Positions 37,101 to 45,907 of a DNA stretch of 64,000 bases are shown piece after piece. Source of the DNA: CAXBOO01 sp963977425. Its GTDB lineage: Bacteria; Bacteroidota; Bacteroidia; Flavobacteriales_D; Luteibaculaceae. Below the pieces are notes generated by a model. It worked only from the letters and a program-made list of their open reading frames with translations, made no database searches and had not been told where the DNA came from. Position 1 is the first letter of the stretch, and each line of letters opens with the position of its first letter. A program made the translations under genes and the position numbers. The stretch covers positions 310,001 to 374,000 of the forward strand of contig CAXBOO010000002.1 of NCBI GenBank assembly GCA_963977425.1, in the 5' to 3' direction.

Positions 37101-39861
37101 TACAGAAAGCCCCAAAGGAAGTGTTTTTCTTGGATTGAATTCTGTTTGTAAAGATCAGCCTGTTCCCATTAATTTTCAATTAACAAAGGGTATTCCCGAT
37201 TTTTCATTCTATAGAAACGGAGAAATCATCAATCAAAGCTCTGTATTCAATGGATCTTTTAATTACACATTTGCAAACGACACTGTGTTTTTTGTAGATA
37301 GCATTGTAAGTTCTAATGGTTGTATTGGATACGACTTCAAAAAAGATTCCTCGAGAGTAAATGTTGTTGACTATCCTGATTTTAATAACATCAGCTTCAA
37401 TTGCGACAATACAGCCGAAAATTTCACCTTACAATTTGATATTATAAATGGTGATGAACCTACATTGAATGTAAACAGCAACATTGCATTGAGCAACACA
37501 GCTAGAAATTATCAGAGTATTTCTGTCGCTTCAGGTACAACATTCAATATTACCGCTGATGATAAAAACAATTGCCAAACAACAACATTAGATACTGCAT
37601 ACACTTGTCCATGTATTAGTACTGCACCCCAACTATCTCCATTACCTAATTCTGGAACATATTGTACAAGCGATAACATTGTATTTTCCGCTATAGACAA
37701 CAATAACAACGGCTACCCTGACGGTGCTGTATTAGATGGCAACGATACGCTTTCCTTATTGATTGTAAATAATATTAGCGACACGGCTCTACGACCAATT
37801 CCATTCGTAAAACACAGTTCAAATTTTTCTTTCCCGGCTTCCGATTTCATTCCTGGCAATATTTATTATGTCTTCTTATTAGTTGGCGATAACGATGGCA
37901 ATGACTTAGTTGATTACTCCGATGGGTGTGTTCAATATTCAGCACCGTATAGCTTTAGCGTTGTTGATAATGGTACTATCTATACATCGGGAATTGATTC
38001 CCTTTGTTTGGGCGAGTCGCTCCAATTTGGCGTAAACAATAGTTCATTGTATACTGTAGACTTTGTTGTTCAAAACAGCACTTCAACTGAAAGTTTCAAC
38101 ATAACAGTACCACCTGGAAATTCGAGCCAAAACATTGCCGTTAGTGGCATTGGTTACAACAGCTATTATGTAGTTCCAAATTTCAAAGACAATAGTGCTG
38201 CCCAATGCATTGGAACATGGCTTGGAGATACTTTAAAAGCAACTGTTATTCAAAGCCCAGAACTGACATTTTTGAATGTGAATGATAGCATTTGCCCAGG
38301 AGAAACCTTTACATTAAACTACTCGCTTACCACAGACGCATCTGCTCAATACGATGTATTACTAGATGGCCAATATCTAGAAAGCATCATAAACTCTGCT
38401 GGAAATTACCAATATGTACTAACACCGTCCAACAATGGAACGTTCGATGCAAGCAATTTATTTACGATAGTTGGCAGTAAAAAATGCTTTGGAACCATCA
38501 CCAATTCTGCTAAAATCAACCTCTTCTCTTCCCCAACGTTCGATGTGAGTTATACGCCTAATCCACCTTGTGTTGGAGATGTTGTTTCTGTAGAGTTTTA
38601 TAGCGATAAGATTAATTACGATCTCGACTACTTTACACAAAGCAATCAAACCATTACAGCTTCTGGTAACCAAGCACAGTTTGATTATACTGTAAGCAGT
38701 TTACGCGATAGCATACTTTTTAAAGACATCATAAGCCAAAATCAATCCGATCAAAGTTTTGGCTTTTGTTCATATCCGATAGATACTACATTGTACATCG
38801 ACGCAAAAGCATTACCAAGCATCAATATAACACCATTATTTACAAACCCTATTTGCGAAAACGACACCGCCTATTTCCAATTTGATGTTATCGGACAGCC
38901 ATTGCTAACAACTACAGTAGTTGTAGATGGAGTTGCTAAAAACCTTTTATCAGCAACCAATACTTTCCAAGACTTTGTCGTTGTTGGATCGAATACCATC
39001 CAATACGATGTTACCTTATTGTCTGATAATTTCTGTTCGATATCGTTAACCGATTCCTACACCATTGTTCCTACAACGGCTACCATTGCCAATGTAAACC
39101 TTGCAGCAATAAACAATTGCGAACCAGCTATTCTAGAATTATCCAATGCAAGCAATGGCTTAACAAATTGTGAGTGGTCTTCAAATTTGGATGATTTTAA
39201 AAGTGCTGATTGCTTTACGGCTTTCGATACTGTAAATGCTGCGACCGGTATTTCGTACACCTTTTCATATACCGATGCCAATGGTTGCAAAAATTCAGTT
39301 GTTACCAACACAGTAGATATTTTAGTGAGTCCTATTGCCGATTTCGACTTTAGTCCTACAAATCCAACCATTACCAATCCGAGAATACAAACACGAAATT
39401 TGAGTACCGATTATACCTATTCAACTTGGACGGTTAATAACGTATTCAACAGCAATGAAGACAGTCCTGGCATAGACTTTCCTGCTCAAATAGATGTTCC
39501 ATTTGAAATAACACTCTTGGTAGAAAATGCCAATGGATGCAGCGATACGGCTACCTACATATTGATGCTTGAACCCAATCTTTCCGTTTATTTCCCTTCG
39601 GCATTTACTCCTGACAACGATGGCATAAACGACTGTTTCGAAGTAAAGAGCGACGGTGCATCTACTGAAGGATTTAGTTTAGAAATTTTCGACCGCTGGG
39701 GCAAGCCTGTTTTTTCTAGCAACGACCTCAATGTTTGTTGGGACGGTACTTTCAATAATATACCATTACCAATAGGTATGTATCCCGTAAAATTGAGAAT
39801 TTACAACAGTACACTTTCTGCTTTTGAGCAATATACTGGTAGAGTGTACCTCGTTCGATAA
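34144..39861 (+). CDS. Large secreted protein with P-domain and T9SS type B C-terminal domain (1905 aa)
   Basis: The signal peptide is at about 1-21. Two PPC-like beta domains follow (about 23-150 and 155-313; the first opens PANDICQTATKL), then a PKD domain (about 318-397, YVWTFPDGSTSTQTNPSF) and a proprotein-convertase P-like domain (about 426-570, with VCLSLRHRDLKELEVNLLSP and EGFWSIEVID). A long middle (about 575-1700) holds loosely repeated Ig-like modules with conserved cysteines (C-x-G-[EQ] openings) and two CxC-type sites (DCKSL and CPCIS). The CHU_C domain begins at about 1813 (VYFPSAFTPDNDGINDCF) and ends with a terminal arginine. T9SS export to the cell surface is expected. No protease catalytic domain accompanies the P-domain. 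Confidence 0.83.
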   Translation: MKTRSYILAIVFLLCAIILKAQPANDICQTATKLVFNGSTACSSGNVNGANDDLTNLPSSPQCPSPNSGNEVWYYFNANNVNSIISFTTQEMKLAHVNVFRGNCAALSLEKCSETSSGSLDITIGTAVNELIYVSVSFVNESTGNFTVCAEGSEVIDSPANTCSEAINVCSKDPLDIINTEGITSSGTFPSCFKQGNTPTSVVRDSWFKFTVVQSGNLEFAIFPKSNNQEIDWAFYDITNGCPGSELACNYQYSRGIGITGPSGMWADPSVFPDPPAFNNPIPIVAGRTYALLIDDYNGQSTGYELFWGGTFDISTKADFIADKIFDCEPFTANFQNQSLGALSYVWTFPDGSTSTQTNPSFNFTAPGQQSVNLTASNSQNNCTSSFSSRFIVNPLKLVNSDPQLSLCLGQTHTFNNQLDTLLLSSPVRYEFNGNSTFNAQNPINNTGLVQNVFPQQYVSGDLEEVCLSLRHRDLKELEVNLLSPTGTRLNLIAQNDLFGQTVDNLCFHKNSAVPLNTVSAPYKGQVKPKNSFDAFLGDNKEGFWSIEVIDKIDNNSYGFFEKWSLTFFTENKTTIAWSPSTYLDNDSILNPTITAPNSLVQDESIFYDIIVTDNTTCTDASVTKADIIVSSYAGSDSSLYFCKDLSQINLFDILSPEATQDGQWFDNNQNLVTKFFDPSIFLGQSVIRWYKIVGPSATCGEDSARFVLTIRPDSSIQYNYPATLCEGKSFTVDANSNLKGFTQLFASYPSRDSSIILNGFPNNFTVSSTQLPFTVDSIRFDNNKCTLASGRVIQPQLVDQPKLVLDSTTCNETSTSYIAYVSVVGGETSSLEVNGQNASSRQVVSAPIATGTNFLFECSDANFCNIDSLTVNIRCDCKSLAGTVKNQIDNYICDNDTLFFEHNQDQIEDPNDISEVIITSSPFPSFGSIIDRVLYQPTYKIWLKPPYQLGQSYYITVVTGSKDINQRVDLQDACLSFTQSVKFTFTESPKGSVFLGLNSVCKDQPVPINFQLTKGIPDFSFYRNGEIINQSSVFNGSFNYTFANDTVFFVDSIVSSNGCIGYDFKKDSSRVNVVDYPDFNNISFNCDNTAENFTLQFDIINGDEPTLNVNSNIALSNTARNYQSISVASGTTFNITADDKNNCQTTTLDTAYTCPCISTAPQLSPLPNSGTYCTSDNIVFSAIDNNNNGYPDGAVLDGNDTLSLLIVNNISDTALRPIPFVKHSSNFSFPASDFIPGNIYYVFLLVGDNDGNDLVDYSDGCVQYSAPYSFSVVDNGTIYTSGIDSLCLGESLQFGVNNSSLYTVDFVVQNSTSTESFNITVPPGNSSQNIAVSGIGYNSYYVVPNFKDNSAAQCIGTWLGDTLKATVIQSPELTFLNVNDSICPGETFTLNYSLTTDASAQYDVLLDGQYLESIINSAGNYQYVLTPSNNGTFDASNLFTIVGSKKCFGTITNSAKINLFSSPTFDVSYTPNPPCVGDVVSVEFYSDKINYDLDYFTQSNQTITASGNQAQFDYTVSSLRDSILFKDIISQNQSDQSFGFCSYPIDTTLYIDAKALPSINITPLFTNPICENDTAYFQFDVIGQPLLTTTVVVDGVAKNLLSATNTFQDFVVVGSNTIQYDVTLLSDNFCSISLTDSYTIVPTTATIANVNLAAINNCEPAILELSNASNGLTNCEWSSNLDDFKSADCFTAFDTVNAATGISYTFSYTDANGCKNSVVTNTVDILVSPIADFDFSPTNPTITNPRIQTRNLSTDYTYSTWTVNNVFNSNEDSPGIDFPAQIDVPFEITLLVENANGCSDTATYILMLEPNLSVYFPSAFTPDNDGINDCFEVKSDGASTEGFSLEIFDRWGKPVFSSNDLNVCWDGTFNNIPLPIGMYPVKLRIYNSTLSAFEQYTGRVYLVR

Positions 39862-39869
39862 TTTCAGTA

Positions 39870-40478
39870 TTACTTTAATTTCAAGAACAAACGATTCACT
39901 GTATTTGAGAAGGTCAAGAAAACTACTGCTATTCCAATAAATATAGATTTCGCATTCCAATCGGGAGCAGCAGCAGAACCACATACCAACATAAGTATTG
40001 CTACTTTGAAGTAAACCGACATATTGGCTTTATCCATCTTGATTTTAAATTCGATTTTTTGCAGACTTTCAGTTTCCATATCCAATAAATAAACGCCATC
40101 GTTTTCAATTGCTACGGAGTATTCTAAAATTTGTCGACGTGTAGCTTTGTTTTCTATCTGTGTAGCTACAGCACCTGATTTGACTTCTATCAAATATGTT
40201 TTCCCGTTTTTTGAAACAACATAATCTACTTCCAATTTGGCTCGTTTATCAATCCCATTCGCTTTATAATCGTGATAAAAAACAGCTTGTGATGCGTCTA
40301 CATCAAATCCTTTTCGTTTCAAAACCAATGCAGCCTTCTCTTCCATTTTAGCTCCACGAGCAAATCGTTTTTTTCGTAGTCGTGTTTTCTTGAACTGAGT
40401 CCATTTGTAATTCAACACTAGAACAATCAAGCTCGCTGTAATTACTATCCACAAAAAATTCTCTTTTATAAATTCCAT
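39870..40478 (-). CDS. Membrane-anchored PD-(D/E)XK nuclease-like protein
   Basis: About 202 residues from the ATG at 40478 (a GTG lies one codon upstream). One membrane helix is at about 5-23 and a hydrophobic C-terminal part at about 155-195 may form one or two more. Between them is a nuclease-like core: Glu46 or Glu47 in helix 1, Asp85 in LEVDYVV, Glu98-x-Lys100 in YLIEVKSG, and a QILEY motif at about 116-120 that matches the QxxxY of RecB-type nucleases. All key residues are present, so activity is plausible. The role is unknown; NERD-type membrane nucleases are the nearest comparison. It converges on the second giant gene with an 8-bp gap. Confidence 0.6.
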   Translation of the reverse strand: MEFIKENFLWIVITASLIVLVLNYKWTQFKKTRLRKKRFARGAKMEEKAALVLKRKGFDVDASQAVFYHDYKANGIDKRAKLEVDYVVSKNGKTYLIEVKSGAVATQIENKATRRQILEYSVAIENDGVYLLDMETESLQKIEFKIKMDKANMSVYFKVAILMLVCGSAAAPDWNAKSIFIGIAVVFLTFSNTVNRLFLKLK

Positions 40479-40572
40479 CACCTTACATTTCTATTACCAA
40501 AAGTTTACAATATTTCACGATTTGTCGGCATCAAAATACCCTCGGAACAATACCTTCGTGAAAAATAACATT

Positions 40573-41337
40573 ATGCGCTTAGTATTTTCAATTTCCTTAT
40601 TTACCTGTTTGATTCTTTCGGCTTGTACACCATCTCCTAAAACTACAACTGACATCGTTGAGCAAAAGAATTCGGGCAAAGAAATATTAGACCTTGCCAT
40701 TGCTAAACACGGTGGAGCACGATACGACAGTGCGTTTTATCAATTCGAATTCCGTGGTAAAACATATACTTTTCACAACCAAGGAAATAACTACACTTAC
40801 ACCAAAACTACATTGACTGACACGGATACCATTGTAGATGTATTGAGCAATACAGATTTTAAAAGATCCATAAATCACATCGAAGTAACTGTAAGCGATA
40901 GCGAGAAAACGAAATATTCGGAAAGCATCAATTCGGTTATTTACTTTGCTACACTTCCTTACAAATTAAACGACCCAGCAGTACAAAGCACTTATGCTGG
41001 CGAACAAACCATAAAAGGCAAAAACTACGATATGATTCGAGTAACTTTTTCTGCTGAAAATGGTGGTGCCGATTTCGAAGACGCTTACCAATATTGGATC
41101 AGTAAAAACAATCACACAGTAGATTATTTAGCCTACAATTACAAAGTTAATGGTGGTGGGGTTCGTTTTAGAAGTGCCTACAATCCAAGAATAATTGAAG
41201 GTGTTTATTTCCAAGATTACATCAATTTCAAAGCACCAGTAGGTACACCACTCGATTCATTGGCTTTGATGTACGAACAAAACAGATTGGAAGAACTTTC
41301 TAGAATTGAAACAGAAAAAGTGCTTTCTCTCCACTAA
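40573..41337 (+). CDS. DUF6503-like lipoprotein
   Basis: 254 residues from the ATG at 40573. A lipoprotein signal ends in LILSAC (lipobox cysteine about residue 18). The mature part reads as a beta-rich domain with AKHGGARYDSA near the start and FEDAYQYWISKNNHTVDYLAY, GGGVRFRSAYNPR and GVYFQDYINF further on. This pattern is that of Bacteroidota DUF6503 proteins, some of which carry a misleading aldolase name. The fold may resemble LolA/LolB lipid carriers, but this is a guess. A TTG-started extension to 40522 is possible but would bury the lipoprotein signal. Confidence 0.65.
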   Translation: MRLVFSISLFTCLILSACTPSPKTTTDIVEQKNSGKEILDLAIAKHGGARYDSAFYQFEFRGKTYTFHNQGNNYTYTKTTLTDTDTIVDVLSNTDFKRSINHIEVTVSDSEKTKYSESINSVIYFATLPYKLNDPAVQSTYAGEQTIKGKNYDMIRVTFSAENGGADFEDAYQYWISKNNHTVDYLAYNYKVNGGGVRFRSAYNPRIIEGVYFQDYINFKAPVGTPLDSLALMYEQNRLEELSRIETEKVLSLH

Positions 41338-41389
41338 TTTGTTTGTTCAGTAACCCACTATTCCATCACCTTTTCTAATTTCACGCCCC

Positions 41390-43105
41390 ATGGCTACCAA
41401 ACGATTTTTACCCTACAATTTTCAGTTAAATTCTTATTCCGATTTAGAGACTTACCTCATTCAATTGGATGAACGCATTATAGAAGATGCCGCTGACTTG
41501 GATAATTTCTTGTTGGATTATAGCGAAGTACAAGCTTATTGCTCTGAAAACATGGCGTGGCGTTATATAAAAATGACGATTGACACAACGGATGAAGAGC
41601 GCCAAAAAAGTTACTCCGATTTTGTGCAAACCATACAGCCTAAACTTTCAGAATTCTACAACAAGTACAATAAAAAGATTCATGCCTCGCCGTACAAAAA
41701 TCGTTTGCTAAAAAACGATGGTTACGATATCATGTTTCGCGATATAGCGAGTGCTATAGAACTTTTTAGAGAGGAAAACATACCTCTTCAAAGCCAAATG
41801 GCAGAACTCAGCAAAAAATATGGAGCTACTGTAGGCGCTATGCAAGTTGAGATTGATGGCGAAAAACTGACGCTTCAACAAGCAGGAAAAAAGCTTCAAT
41901 CGGACGATAGAGAAACGCGTAAAACCGTTTATGAAGCCATTCAAAAAGTGCGCTTTGCTGAGCGCGAAAACTTGCACAAACTATTGGATGAATTGATTGA
42001 ACTGCGTCAACAAATAGCTAAAAACGCTGGTTTCGAAAACTACATCGATTACCGATTCAAAAGTTTAGGACGCTTTGATTACGGCGTGAAAGAGTGTGAA
42101 GATTTTCACCAAGCTGTTAAAGAGCAAATTCTCCCTATTGTGGAACAGTTCACTGCCAGAAAGAAAGAACAGCTGGGAGTAGACACATTACGACCTTATG
42201 ATTTATCGGGCCGACCAAAAAATGAAACTGCACTAGAGCCTTTCACTGATGAACAAGATTTAATTGCGAAAAGCAAAAAAGTATTTGATAAAATAGATCC
42301 CGATTTTGGAATGACCATCGATGCCTTGGTTGAGAACAAACATCTTGATTTAGAATCGAAAAAAGGGAAAGCGCCTGGTGGATACAACTACCCTTTGTAC
42401 GAAAGCGGAATACCTTTCATTTTCATGAATGCAGTAGGAACGCATTCCGATATGATAACCATGATGCACGAAGGTGGACATGCTGTACATTCTGTGCTTA
42501 CACAAAGTCTCAGTATGACGCATTTCAAAGGTTTCCCGAGTGAAATTGCCGAACTAGCGAGCATGAGTACAGAGCTTATTTCCATGGATTATTGGGAAGA
42601 ATTTTACCCCGATGCTAAGGATTTAAACCGAGCCAAAATGGAGCAATTAGAGCGCGTTTTGGATGTTCTTCCATGGGTAGCTTTGGTAGACAAATTCCAA
42701 CTTTGGTTGTACCGTAATCCTGATCACACACACGCCGAAAGAGAAGCTGCTTGGGTTGAATTCCACAAAGAATTCTCTCCTTCTAATATCGATTACACTG
42801 GTTATGAAGACTATGGTAAAGTAACATGGCAAAAACAATTGCACATTTACGAAGTACCATTTTACTATATCGAATACGGTATAGCCCAACTGGGTGCCAT
42901 TGGTGTTTGGAGAAATTACACCCGCGACAAAACCAAGGCCATGTATCACTTCAAAAAGGCCTTAGCCGGAGGAAATACATTTACATTGCCACAAACTTAC
43001 GATAGAGCCAAAGTACCTTTTGATTTTTCATCAGCCAACATCAAAAAACTATCGAAGTTTGTAGAAAAAGAAATGAGCAAACTAACTCAAGCTCAAAACG
43101 CTTGA
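41390..43105 (+). CDS. M3 family oligoendopeptidase
   Basis: A 571-residue cytoplasmic zinc peptidase (PepF/thimet type) that degrades short peptides. The zinc motif HEGGH is at residues 360-364, with the third ligand region SEIAELASM about 20 residues later (Glu388 is the likely ligand), and the substrate-binding YYIEYGIAQLGA stretch is near residues 491-502. There is no signal peptide. The stop TGA overlaps the next start by one base (TGATG), so it forms an operon with the SanA-like gene. Confidence 0.9.
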   Translation: MATKRFLPYNFQLNSYSDLETYLIQLDERIIEDAADLDNFLLDYSEVQAYCSENMAWRYIKMTIDTTDEERQKSYSDFVQTIQPKLSEFYNKYNKKIHASPYKNRLLKNDGYDIMFRDIASAIELFREENIPLQSQMAELSKKYGATVGAMQVEIDGEKLTLQQAGKKLQSDDRETRKTVYEAIQKVRFAERENLHKLLDELIELRQQIAKNAGFENYIDYRFKSLGRFDYGVKECEDFHQAVKEQILPIVEQFTARKKEQLGVDTLRPYDLSGRPKNETALEPFTDEQDLIAKSKKVFDKIDPDFGMTIDALVENKHLDLESKKGKAPGGYNYPLYESGIPFIFMNAVGTHSDMITMMHEGGHAVHSVLTQSLSMTHFKGFPSEIAELASMSTELISMDYWEEFYPDAKDLNRAKMEQLERVLDVLPWVALVDKFQLWLYRNPDHTHAEREAAWVEFHKEFSPSNIDYTGYEDYGKVTWQKQLHIYEVPFYYIEYGIAQLGAIGVWRNYTRDKTKAMYHFKKALAGGNTFTLPQTYDRAKVPFDFSSANIKKLSKFVEKEMSKLTQAQNA

Positions 43106-43731
43106 TGCGCAGTTTTTTCAAAATATTTTTCATCCTTTTTATATCACCACCTATTCTGGTGCTGCTCTTACATCAGTTTGTAGGGCTGTATAGTTCAACC
43201 AGAATTTATTCTGATATCAATAACGTCCCTACCAATGAAGCAGCATTGGTACTAGGTACTTCGAAGTATGTAAAAGTTAAAGGCAAAACACAAAAAAACT
43301 TGTTTTATAGCCACCGATTAACTGCAGCATCTGAGCTATACAAAAAAAACAAAGTCAAAAAAATAATCGTTAGTGGAGACAACAGTACCAAGTACTACAA
43401 CGAACCTAAAACTATGCGCGCAGATTTGATGGCCATGGGCATTCCTGCACAAGACATTCTTAGCGACAATTTTGGGGTTAGAACTTACGATTCAGTATTG
43501 AGAGCACGTGAACTGTTTGGCGAAGGAGCCATTACCGTTGTTTCACAAAAATTCCACAACGAAAGAGCCGTGTTTATTGCCCGATGGAAAGGCATCAATG
43601 CTGTGGCGTACAATGCCGAAGATGTACCCAATAGCTACGGCCCCAAAGTGTATTTGCGCGAAATTTTTGCCCGCACCAAAATGATGATGGATTTACTGGG
43701 TGGTGCCGAGCCTCAGTATTCAGGAAATTAA
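43105..43731 (+). CDS. SanA-like DUF218 (YdcF) envelope protein
   Basis: 208 residues from the ATG at 43105. One N-terminal membrane helix (about 3-20) is followed by a DUF218 domain: ALVLGTSKYV, then SHRLTAASELYKKNKVKKIIVSGDN, RADLMAMGIP and a late SQKFHNERAVFIARWKGI. This arrangement matches E. coli SanA, which affects vancomycin resistance at high temperature through envelope integrity; the chemical activity is unknown. Its stop lies 5 bp from the converging murB stop. Confidence 0.8.
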   Translation: MRSFFKIFFILFISPPILVLLLHQFVGLYSSTRIYSDINNVPTNEAALVLGTSKYVKVKGKTQKNLFYSHRLTAASELYKKNKVKKIIVSGDNSTKYYNEPKTMRADLMAMGIPAQDILSDNFGVRTYDSVLRARELFGEGAITVVSQKFHNERAVFIARWKGINAVAYNAEDVPNSYGPKVYLREIFARTKMMMDLLGGAEPQYSGN

Positions 43732-43736
43732 ATGCG

Positions 43737-44753
43737 TTACCAAACGTTTACTTCTCGTTCTAAGTCGATGCCAAATTTGGCCTTTACCGATGCCAAAACC
43801 TCTGTTGAGAGGTCATAAATTTCTTTTCCTGTAGCTCCTCCGTAATTCACTAAAACCAAAGCTTGTTTGGCATGCACGCCACAGCTGCCTACTATCTTGC
43901 CTTTCCAACCACATTGCTCTATCAGCCAACCAGCGGCTAGCTTCACTTTATCTCCTGCGGGATAGTTTGGTGCTTCAGGATGGTTTGCCAATAAAGTATC
44001 CGCTTCCAATTTAGTCACAATAGGGTTTTTGAAAAAAGAGCCTGAATTGCCTAACTTATTTGGATCGGGCAACTTGCTTTGACGTATGGCAATAACGGCA
44101 TTGCTCAAATCTTTAATGCTAGGACTCTTCACCCCCATTTTCTCTAATTCTTGAGCAATAGCACCATAATGTGTAAGCAGTGTATGATTGGTTTTATCCA
44201 ATCGAAAGGAAACTGATTTTATAAAGTATTTCCCTGGAAATTGGCTTTTAAAAATGGAATCTCGGTACGCAAATTTGCACTCTGCATTGGCAAATACTTT
44301 CACTTCGCCTGTTTGTAAATCCACTGCTTCAACACTTACAATACGGTCTTTTACTTCTACACCGTAAGCTCCTATATTTTGAATCGGCGAAGCACCCACA
44401 TTACCTGGAATTAGTGATAAATTTTCTATTCCACCATATCCATTCTCAACACAATACAGTACTGTTTGATGCCAATTTTCACCAGCCCCAATTTTCAATA
44501 CAATACTATCGTCTGTTTCATCCACAACTTCTTTGCCCATAAAAGCATTGTGTAGAATAAAATCGTCAGGATTTGTAGTCAAAAGGATATTGCTTCCCCC
44601 TCCTAATACACGAATGGTTTTATGGTTGATTTTAGCATATTCAATTGCCTCCATTAAAGACGGCATAGAATCCATTTGTGCAAAATAATTTGCCGTAGCA
44701 TCTATACCAAAAGTGTTGTATTGCATCAGCGATTGAGCCTGAGGAGAAAACAT
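43737..44753 (-). CDS. murB: UDP-N-acetylenolpyruvoylglucosamine reductase
   Basis: An FAD enzyme that reduces UDP-GlcNAc-enolpyruvate to UDP-MurNAc in peptidoglycan synthesis. I chose the ATG at 44753 (338 residues), which gives the usual N-terminus (SLMQYNTFGIDATANYF); a longer form to 44807 would overlap the divergent glycosyltransferase. Motifs seen are VLGGGSNILL (FAD site), ENLSLIPGNVGASPIQNIGAYG, the catalytic serine region GNSGSFFKNP, and WLIEQCGWKGK near the end. This is the type I MurB layout, with an E. coli-like C-terminal domain. Confidence 0.93.
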   Translation of the reverse strand: MFSPQAQSLMQYNTFGIDATANYFAQMDSMPSLMEAIEYAKINHKTIRVLGGGSNILLTTNPDDFILHNAFMGKEVVDETDDSIVLKIGAGENWHQTVLYCVENGYGGIENLSLIPGNVGASPIQNIGAYGVEVKDRIVSVEAVDLQTGEVKVFANAECKFAYRDSIFKSQFPGKYFIKSVSFRLDKTNHTLLTHYGAIAQELEKMGVKSPSIKDLSNAVIAIRQSKLPDPNKLGNSGSFFKNPIVTKLEADTLLANHPEAPNYPAGDKVKLAAGWLIEQCGWKGKIVGSCGVHAKQALVLVNYGGATGKEIYDLSTEVLASVKAKFGIDLEREVNVW

Positions 44754-44788
44754 ATGCGTATTTTGCGTCAAATATATTGGTTTACATT

Positions 44789-45901
44789 TTGGCAAAGCGC
44801 GTAGCATTATGCATTAGCAACGATTTTTCAGCGGATAGACGAGTTGAAAAAACAGCAAACTCCCTCATAGAAATGGGTTGGGAGCCTCTTGTCATTGGAA
44901 GAAAACTGCAACCAAAAAAAAATTATCCTAAAAAAAAATTCCGAGTTGCAAGATTGAATTTGCTATTCAAATCAGGACCATTGTTTTATGCCGAATTGAA
45001 TTTTAGATTGTTCTTCAAACTCATTTTTACGCGATTAGACGCTATACACTCCAATGATTTAGACACTCTACTAGCCTGCTATTTAGCTAGTTGGTTTAAA
45101 AGAAAGCACTTAATCTACGATAGCCACGAATTTTTCACTGAAGTTCCGGAATTATTGAGCAACCCATTTGCCAGAAATTTATGGTTGAGTATTGAGCAAA
45201 GAATTTTCCCTTTATTAAAGCACGTCACTACGGTGAATCAAAGCATTGCTAACGAATACGAATTACGTTACGGTATAAGGCCTAAAGTTGTACGCAATAT
45301 TGCCAACGCACCTGTTGGAAGAGAAGCCTTACCGGTAGACAAACCCGATCGTCCGTTTATAGTGATTATGCAAGGTGCGGGTATTAACATTGATAGAGGT
45401 GCTGAAGAATTGCTGGAAGCATTTACTTTATTACCCGATTATATCCGACTAAAAATTATTGGCAAGGGAGATGTATTTGCAACTCTCAAAAAAATGCGCG
45501 TAGAATTGAAGTTGGAAAATCAAGTAGATATCATCGACTCTTTGCCATATGCAGAACTGATGAAACACACTGCAGAATCGCACTTAGGCGCAACTTTAGA
45601 CAAGGCAACCAACCCGAACTACGCACTTAGTTTGCCCAACAAAATATTCGATTACATGCGAGCAGGTTTGCCCATCATAAGCAGTTCAGTTGTAGAAGTA
45701 GCCAACATTGTAAACACGCACAAATGCGGTACAGTGTTAACCGAAGTTGAACCAAAAAACATAGCCGAAGCCATTTTATATTACGCCAACAACATTGAGA
45801 ATTACTGGAAAACTAAAATCAAAGTCGAGACAGCTGCCAAAGCTTATTCTTGGGAAAATGAATTCAATGTTTTCAAAGAAATTTACTCCAACTTCAAATA
45901 A
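44789..45901 (+). CDS. GT4-type glycosyltransferase
   Basis: About 370 residues from the TTG at 44789, which gives LAKRVALCISNDF, the usual start of this group; no ATG is available, and another TTG at 44777 is possible. It has a GT-B fold: an N-terminal acceptor domain with SNDLDTLLACYLASW and LIYDSHEFFTEVPE, then a donor domain with FIVIMQGAGINIDRGAEELLEAF and a late PNKIFDYMRAGLPIISS. That E-x-x-E-like sugar-nucleotide site here reads NKIFDYMRAG. It probably transfers a sugar in cell-envelope polysaccharide synthesis; the sugar and acceptor are unknown. It is divergent from murB with 35 bp between starts, and followed six bases later by a lipoprotein gene. Confidence 0.8.
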   Translation: MAKRVALCISNDFSADRRVEKTANSLIEMGWEPLVIGRKLQPKKNYPKKKFRVARLNLLFKSGPLFYAELNFRLFFKLIFTRLDAIHSNDLDTLLACYLASWFKRKHLIYDSHEFFTEVPELLSNPFARNLWLSIEQRIFPLLKHVTTVNQSIANEYELRYGIRPKVVRNIANAPVGREALPVDKPDRPFIVIMQGAGINIDRGAEELLEAFTLLPDYIRLKIIGKGDVFATLKKMRVELKLENQVDIIDSLPYAELMKHTAESHLGATLDKATNPNYALSLPNKIFDYMRAGLPIISSSVVEVANIVNTHKCGTVLTEVEPKNIAEAILYYANNIENYWKTKIKVETAAKAYSWENEFNVFKEIYSNFK

Positions 45902-45907
45902 TCCCAG

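Noticed and set aside
40522..40572. TTG-started extension of the DUF6503-like lipoprotein
   Set aside because: It would bury the lipoprotein signal; the ATG at 40573 gives a normal signal with lipobox cysteine.
44754..44807. Longer murB form starting at 44807
   Set aside because: It overlaps the divergent glycosyltransferase and adds residues not seen at MurB N-termini; the ATG at 44753 gives the usual start.
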